From assembly GCA_028712885.1 (NCBI GenBank), contig JAQTPK010000004.1, forward strand, positions 38,824 to 102,823: a DNA stretch of 64,000 nucleotides, in the 5' to 3' direction. The translations under genes were made by a program, and so were the position numbers. Shown piece by piece: positions 60,305 to 64,000 of the stretch. How positions within the stretch are numbered: the stretch's first letter is position 1; every line of letters begins with the position of its first letter. Under the pieces are notes generated by a model, which was given only the letters and a program-made list of their open reading frames with translations, made no database searches and was not told the origin of the DNA. The stretch comes from Syntrophales bacterium. GTDB lineage: Bacteria; Desulfobacterota; Syntrophia; Syntrophales; UBA4778.

Positions 60305-60550
60305 CAATACCTCCGTGAGCTGCAGGGCGTAAGGCCGGGGCAGTTCGGGACTTGCTCCCCGGAAACTTTCCCCTTCCCTCTACGGAAGATTTGTACCTGT
60401 CCCGCAGCAAAGGATACATCGGGGGAAGTCTGAAATGGGTTTTCCAAAAACCCGAAAACCGGGGTGAGATGCCGGATCCCTCTAATGCAAATGCTTACAG
60501 CAGGTTTGTTCATCCGGGCTGAATCAGAAAAAAAACGGAAGGAGAATGTC

Positions 60551-61048
60551 ATGGCTGAAAAAGATACCGCAAAGGAAAAAACCGAAAAACTGCCGGCGGA
60601 AAGACAGAAGGAATGGGCGCCGATGATGGCTTTCCGGAAAGAGATGGACCGCCTCTTCGAAGATTTTTTCGGCCGGGGCCTGCGCAGCCCGTTTGCGTTT
60701 GAGCCCTTCGCCGCTTATCCGGAGATCGACGTGGTTGAAGACGATAAACGGATTACAATCACGGCCGACGTTCCGGGAATGAGCGAAAAAGATATCCAGA
60801 TCTTCCTGTCCGGAAACACATTAACCCTGAAAGGAGAAAAGAAGGAGGAAAAGGAGGAAAAGGAGGAGAATTATATCCGCATGGAGCGGCGATACGGGTC
60901 GTTCAACCGTTCCGTCACGCTCCCCGAGGATATACTTTCGGAAAAGGCCGAAGCCGATTTCAAAAACGGCGTCCTGAAAATCGAAATACCGAAATCAGAG
61001 GAGACCGCCTCCAAAAGGAAAAGGATACCGATCAAATCAAAACAATAG
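60551..61048 (+). CDS. Small heat-shock protein (Hsp20/alpha-crystallin)
   Basis: A 165-residue Hsp20. The alpha-crystallin domain (about residues 58-150) has PEIDVVEDDKRITITADVPG, LTLKGEKKEEKEEKEE and YGSFNRSVTLPEDI, then NGVLKIEIPK. These ATP-independent chaperones hold unfolded proteins. GGAAGGAG precedes ATG 60551, while the frame is open from 60464. A large terminator follows. No ROSE or fourU thermometer was recognised in its leader. Confidence 0.95.
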   Translation: MAEKDTAKEKTEKLPAERQKEWAPMMAFRKEMDRLFEDFFGRGLRSPFAFEPFAAYPEIDVVEDDKRITITADVPGMSEKDIQIFLSGNTLTLKGEKKEEKEEKEENYIRMERRYGSFNRSVTLPEDILSEKAEADFKNGVLKIEIPKSEETASKRKRIPIKSKQ

Positions 61049-61085
61049 TTCAGAGTAAAAAAGCCGAGATGCCGAAAGAGGGACT

Positions 61086-61127
61086 GGCGCAAAGGCGCGG
61101 AGGCGCGCCGCTTCGCGTCTTTGTGCC
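61086..61127 (+). terminator. Terminator of hsp20 made of GCAAAGGCGC words
   Basis: A 17-bp stem (61086-61102 with 61111-61127, with three G-T pairs) followed by TTTTTCA. The arms are built of GCGCAAAG/CTTTGTGCC words; similar words (CGCAAAGATACAAAGGCGC) occur at 41130-41152. Confidence 0.8.
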
Positions 61128-61255
61128 TTTTTCACATGAGCATTTCTGAAAGCCTATTGATTCTGGACAGTCCCGCCCCAAAGAGATATAAGAATTCTCT
61201 CTTGAGGTTTTCATCCTGATCAGGGCCTTGCACGAAGAAACAGAGTGACGCTTAC

Positions 61256-61999
61256 ATGAACAGAGAAGTGATGGTTTTCAGGGACGCGCGGCGGCTGGCG
61301 GAATGCGCAAGAGATATATGGGGCGATGTCTGCCGGACGTCTTCTGAAGCGGGATATTTTCGCGCGGTTCTCTCAGGGGGAGAGGCGCCGATCCCTCTTT
61401 ATCAAAGCCTTGCGGAAGAGGGAGTATCATGCAGCTGGGACGCGACTCATATCTATTTTGCCGATGAGAGGTTTGTCCCTTTCGACCATCCGGACAGCAA
61501 CTACGGGGCGATCCGGAAAGTCCTCCTGGATAAGGTCCCTCTGCGTCCCTCCCAGGTTCATCCCGTTCCGGTCGAAGGCTCACCGGAGGCGGCCGCAATA
61601 AGATACGAACAGGAGATACGCGCTGAATTCGGGCTGCCGGATGGAAAGCCTTCCTTTGACCTGGCCGTGCTCGGAATCGGCGAAGACGGCCATACTGCGT
61701 CTCTTTTTCCCGGTACGCCGGTCCTCCGCGAAAAACGGCGGATCGCCGCGCCCGTATTTCCGGAAACGGCTGCGCACGCGCGAATTACGCTCACATTTCC
61801 GGTTCTGAACAAGTGCAGGACGGTAATGTTCATCGTGACGGGCAGGAAAAAGGCCGCCGTCCTGGAAGGAACGCTGGCAGGAGAACCCGGGATACCCGCC
61901 GTCCGCGTCAGGCCGCGGGGGCGCCTTTTCTACCTGCTGGATGATGCCGCGGCTTCGGCCTGGAAAAGAACCGGAGTGGAGACGGGTGAAGCCGTATAA
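61256..61999 (+). CDS. pgl: 6-Phosphogluconolactonase
   Basis: A 247-residue enzyme of the pentose phosphate pathway. It has the N-terminal region RAVLSGGEAPIPLYQSLAEE, the DERFVPFDHPDSNYGAIRK box and GIGEDGHTASLFPGTPVL, typical of the DevB/Pgl family. It hydrolyses 6-phosphogluconolactone. No zwf or gnd gene is adjacent. The following methyltransferase gene overlaps its end by 14 nt. Confidence 0.94.
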   Translation: MNREVMVFRDARRLAECARDIWGDVCRTSSEAGYFRAVLSGGEAPIPLYQSLAEEGVSCSWDATHIYFADERFVPFDHPDSNYGAIRKVLLDKVPLRPSQVHPVPVEGSPEAAAIRYEQEIRAEFGLPDGKPSFDLAVLGIGEDGHTASLFPGTPVLREKRRIAAPVFPETAAHARITLTFPVLNKCRTVMFIVTGRKKAAVLEGTLAGEPGIPAVRVRPRGRLFYLLDDAAASAWKRTGVETGEAV

Positions 62000-62735
62000 A
62001 CCCATGGCCGGCTTGTCCGGAGCGGAACACAGCGGAATCGTACGGGACGTCTTCTCCTCCATCCATGACGAATACGATTTTTTGAACCGCTTTCTCAGCC
62101 TGCGCCGCGATGTATACTGGAGAAAGCGGGCGTCGGAGTCTGCGGGGGACATCGGGCAAAACCGCTGCCTTGATCTGGCGACCGGGACCGCCGACCTCGC
62201 CCTTGATCTGGCCGCCGGGAATCCCCGGGCTTCAGTTGTGGCCGCCGATCTGTCTGTCGAGATGCTGGACCGGGCCCGGGCGAAGGTCAACAGGCTCGGG
62301 CTCGAAAACCGGATTTCGCTCGCCGCCTGCGACGCTCAGAATCTTCCCTTTCCCCCGTCATGCTTTGACGCGGCGACGATAGCATTCGGCATCAGGAATA
62401 TCCCGGACAGGGCCTGCGCACTGAGAGAGATAAGGCGGGTACTCCGCGCGGGCGGCAGGATCATCGTGCTGGAAATGGGACTCCCGGGAAATCGTGCTCT
62501 CCGCAAGGTTTATCGAACGTATCTGGTGCGGATCCTCCCCGCGCTGGCCAGGCCTTTTACGCGAAATACCGCCGCCTACAGGTACCTGGCGGATTCGACC
62601 GTAAATTTTCCGGAACCGGCGGCCTTCTGCGGGGAGTTGGTTGATGCGGGATTCACGGGTATAAAAACAGTCCCGCTCACCTTCGGTGCTGTTAATCTTT
62701 ATACTGGGCATAAGGGAGAGTCAAATAGCGGGTAA
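61986..62735 (+). CDS. ubiE: UbiE/MenG-type quinone methyltransferase
   Basis: A 249-residue methyltransferase. It shows VRDVFSSIHDEYDFLNRFLS then LRRDVYWRKRA, the AdoMet motif CLDLATGTADLALDLA and FDAATIAFGIRNIPDRACAL, typical of UbiE/MenG. It would methylate the demethylquinone, here most likely menaquinone, in line with the MenA-like gene at 42 kb. I use GTG 61986, which has GGAG upstream and overlaps pgl by 14 nt; the ATG at 62004 has no ribosome site. Tandem GGGTAAT words follow. Confidence 0.92.
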   Translation: MKPYKPMAGLSGAEHSGIVRDVFSSIHDEYDFLNRFLSLRRDVYWRKRASESAGDIGQNRCLDLATGTADLALDLAAGNPRASVVAADLSVEMLDRARAKVNRLGLENRISLAACDAQNLPFPPSCFDAATIAFGIRNIPDRACALREIRRVLRAGGRIIVLEMGLPGNRALRKVYRTYLVRILPALARPFTRNTAAYRYLADSTVNFPEPAAFCGELVDAGFTGIKTVPLTFGAVNLYTGHKGESNSG

Positions 62736-62737
62736 CC

Positions 62738-62777
62738 GGTCATGGGTAATGGGATAATACCCATAACCCACAACCTG
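62738..62777. repeat. GGGTAAT words forming a hairpin after ubiE
   Basis: GGTCATGGGTAATGGGATAA then TACCCATAACCCACAACCTG: arms pair around ATGGGATAATACCCAT. Same words as after lexA. Confidence 0.7.
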
Positions 62778-62801
62778 TGATCTCACCCCTCACTCTTGAT
62801 T

Positions 62802-63230
62802 CTATTTTTCCCGAGAGGTCCAATAACCAATCCCGGCGGCAACAGCGGCTATTGCTACAGCAGTGAGAATAACCGTTCCGGGGCTCTCCTCGTAGGTCTT
62901 CTTGACATATTTCCCCGTGTCGCCCATCTGCTCTCTCGTCTTGGAACCGAACTGGCGGGCCAGCATCATCGCCCTGCTTCCCATTTTTTTCGCGCTCTCT
63001 CTGGTCCGTTCCGCGACATCCGCCGCTTTTTCCCGAACCTCTTTTTTATCGGGAGCTTCCTCCAGCATCTCTTCTATGGACTCTGATAATCCCTCAAGCC
63101 CTTTTTGCCTGGCTGCAATCAGCCAGCCTACGCCGACTCCAACGAGCGTCGATACGACCGGATTTTCCCGAATCGTATCCGCTACGGCTGCACCCACTTT
63201 CATCATCCTTTCGCCCGAATGTCCGATCAT
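62802..63230 (-). CDS. Small membrane protein with two hydrophobic ends, DUF3618/DUF883-like
   Basis: A 142-residue protein with hydrophobic segments at about residues 24-41 (NPVVSTLVGVGVGWLIAA) and 117-137 (VILTAVAIAAVAAGIGYW), and a charged helical middle. The ENPVV...GVGVGWL pattern resembles the membrane part of DUF3618/DUF883-type ribosome- or stress-linked proteins. This is a loose match. A very good ribosome site (AAGGAGG) precedes the ATG. Function unknown; it stands alone. Confidence 0.7.
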   Translation of the reverse strand: MIGHSGERMMKVGAAVADTIRENPVVSTLVGVGVGWLIAARQKGLEGLSESIEEMLEEAPDKKEVREKAADVAERTRESAKKMGSRAMMLARQFGSKTREQMGDTGKYVKKTYEESPGTVILTAVAIAAVAAGIGYWTSREK

Positions 63231-63552
63231 AACCCGCCTCCTTGAAATATTTGAATTTATTTTAAATCGAAAGCATTAACATACCAGATCGAAATCCCTG
63301 ATTTAGTATGGCCAAATTCCTTATCATCGGAGCCTCAGCAATTGAGCGGGAATGAGTCTGCCGGTTCCATTGCGTCCATTGCGTCGGTCACCCCCGGCAT
63401 CCAATCTTCGCCTCCTCGCATCCCCGCTCTCAGTCCTCATTTTTACCTTCTCAGTCCCCGGGCTTCCTATCCGCGCATCCCGCATCTTCACATCTCGTTC
63501 TCTTGACTTCGGTCTGAAGGGGGGGTATGAAGGTGCTGAAAGGAATCAGCTT
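63231..63552. other. Low-complexity spacer with tandem words
   Basis: Contains CCATTGCGTCCATTGCGTCG (63366-63385) and several CTCAGTCC/CTCGCATC words. The frame of the next gene is open through it, but the encoded residues (Ser/Pro/Arg-rich) do not look like protein. Confidence 0.5.
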
Positions 63553-63852
63553 ATGTATCTGATGACGGCCAGGATATGGATAGACCAGATGCGAGAGGAG
63601 GGAAAGCTGGCCGGAATGGATGAAGCTGCCGTTGAGGCGCTTGCCTCTGAATACGCCGGGAAGCTGGAGGAATTCTTCAACGCGGAAGTTGCCCGACAGC
63701 TTGAAATATATGGAAAACTGGAAGAGTACGAGCGGATGCTGCTTTACGACACCCAGTATATGTCTAAATATCTGAACCAGACCATCCCCGGCTTCCCGGC
63801 CTTCAGGATGGAGATATTCGCAAGGGCTAAGAAAGCAATTGCGGGACTGTAA
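63553..63852 (+). CDS. Helical hypothetical protein
   Basis: A 99-residue protein, highly charged and helical (MTARIWIDQMREEGKLAGMD, then EEFFNAEVARQLEIYGKLEE). The open frame begins at 63352, but the first 67 residues are read from a low-complexity spacer; ATG 63553 has AAAGGA about 10 nt upstream. No family is recognised. Confidence 0.55.
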   Translation: MYLMTARIWIDQMREEGKLAGMDEAAVEALASEYAGKLEEFFNAEVARQLEIYGKLEEYERMLLYDTQYMSKYLNQTIPGFPAFRMEIFARAKKAIAGL

Positions 63853-63874
63853 ACAGTTGGGGGTCAGGTCTTTA

Positions 63875-64000
63875 GGGGCTGTTGCCCAAATGCCCGAAGC
63901 AAAGCTAATCGAACAATGCTATAGTGCAGCCACTTTCCGAGGTCTGCAAGGAGATGTTCGATATGATGGGTGTTCAGCCTCCGCCTCAATCCAGTCTTTT
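63875..64000 (+). other. Possible insertion-sequence edge with a truncated ORF start
   Basis: GGGGCTGTTGCCCAAATGCC at 63875 looks like an insertion-sequence end (memory-based). AAGGAG at 63948 precedes ATG codons at 63963/63966, starting MMGVQPPPQSSLF, which runs out of the window. This N-terminus resembles some transposases, but too little is present to be sure. Confidence 0.3.

Noticed and set aside
60305..60550. Riboswitch or RNA thermometer before the Hsp20 gene
   Set aside because: The leader has GC-rich stems but I could not match a ROSE, fourU or c-di-GMP consensus.

Overview
The window is a GC-rich bacterial chromosome segment, densely coding on both strands, with about 58 intact protein genes, two broken genes, one tRNA gene and several AT-richer accessory islands. 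The gene set (ileS-lspA, serC-serA-purA, a full pst/pho locus, groESL, MenA- and UbiE-type quinone genes, a xanthine-dehydrogenase-type molybdenum hydroxylase, many PAS kinases, a class of methyl-accepting protein common in that group) fits a Desulfobacterota/'Deltaproteobacteria'-like anaerobe, perhaps Syntrophales-like. This placement is inference from gene content and is not certain.

Layout. 1-1.3 kb: the end of an unknown gene and a GAF-GGDEF protein. 1.4-3.3 kb: an AT-rich restriction-modification remnant (D12 adenine methylase plus SacI-family endonuclease), each gene carrying one -1 frameshift. 3.4-8.1 kb: a tight four-gene operon on the minus strand (RsbW-like ATPase/acetyltransferase fusion, HisC-like aminotransferase, MFS transporter, GNAT protein) that I cannot assign to a known pathway. 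8.1-13.6 kb: a molybdenum hydroxylase locus (mocA-like and xdhC-like genes divergent from large, 2Fe-2S and FAD subunits). 13.6-15.5 kb: an AT-richer island with a cupin and a secreted two-repeat MVL-type lectin. 15.5-18.8 kb: lspA and ileS. 19.1-21.1 kb: groESL. 21.3-29.7 kb: phosphate uptake and control (DUF47-pit on plus; phoB, pstSCAB, phoU, phoR on minus), so both high- and low-affinity systems lie side by side. 29.9-35.7 kb: radA, serC, serA, purA. 35.7-37.6 kb: tRNA-Lys, an inverted degenerate tRNA-Lys fragment, REP-like hairpins and a toxin-antitoxin pair. 37.6-43 kb: transporters (ACS-type MFS, AzgA-type purine permease, TauE/SafE) and a MenA-like prenyltransferase. 43.2-49.1 kb: a sugar-oxidation cluster (small membrane protein, gluconate-dehydrogenase-subunit-3-like protein, GMC flavoprotein, 2-hydroxyacid dehydrogenase, GH15 enzyme). 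49.2-56.3 kb: two multi-PAS histidine kinases, a chemoreceptor-like protein and a lexA with a perfect SOS box. 56.4-64 kb: VKOR-DsbA fusion, GNAT plus polysaccharide deacetylase, Hsp20, pgl, ubiE-type methyltransferase and small unknown proteins.

A striking window-wide feature is a set of short tandem 7-9-nt words in intergenic spaces (GTCTCAA/GTTTCGA, GTAAGGC, GGGTAAT, CTGATGC, GAAGTTGA and others). They are often present as inverted pairs that can form long hairpins, and in several places they run into the ends of genes. They may be the least described thing in the window, together with the four-gene operon at 3.4-8.1 kb.
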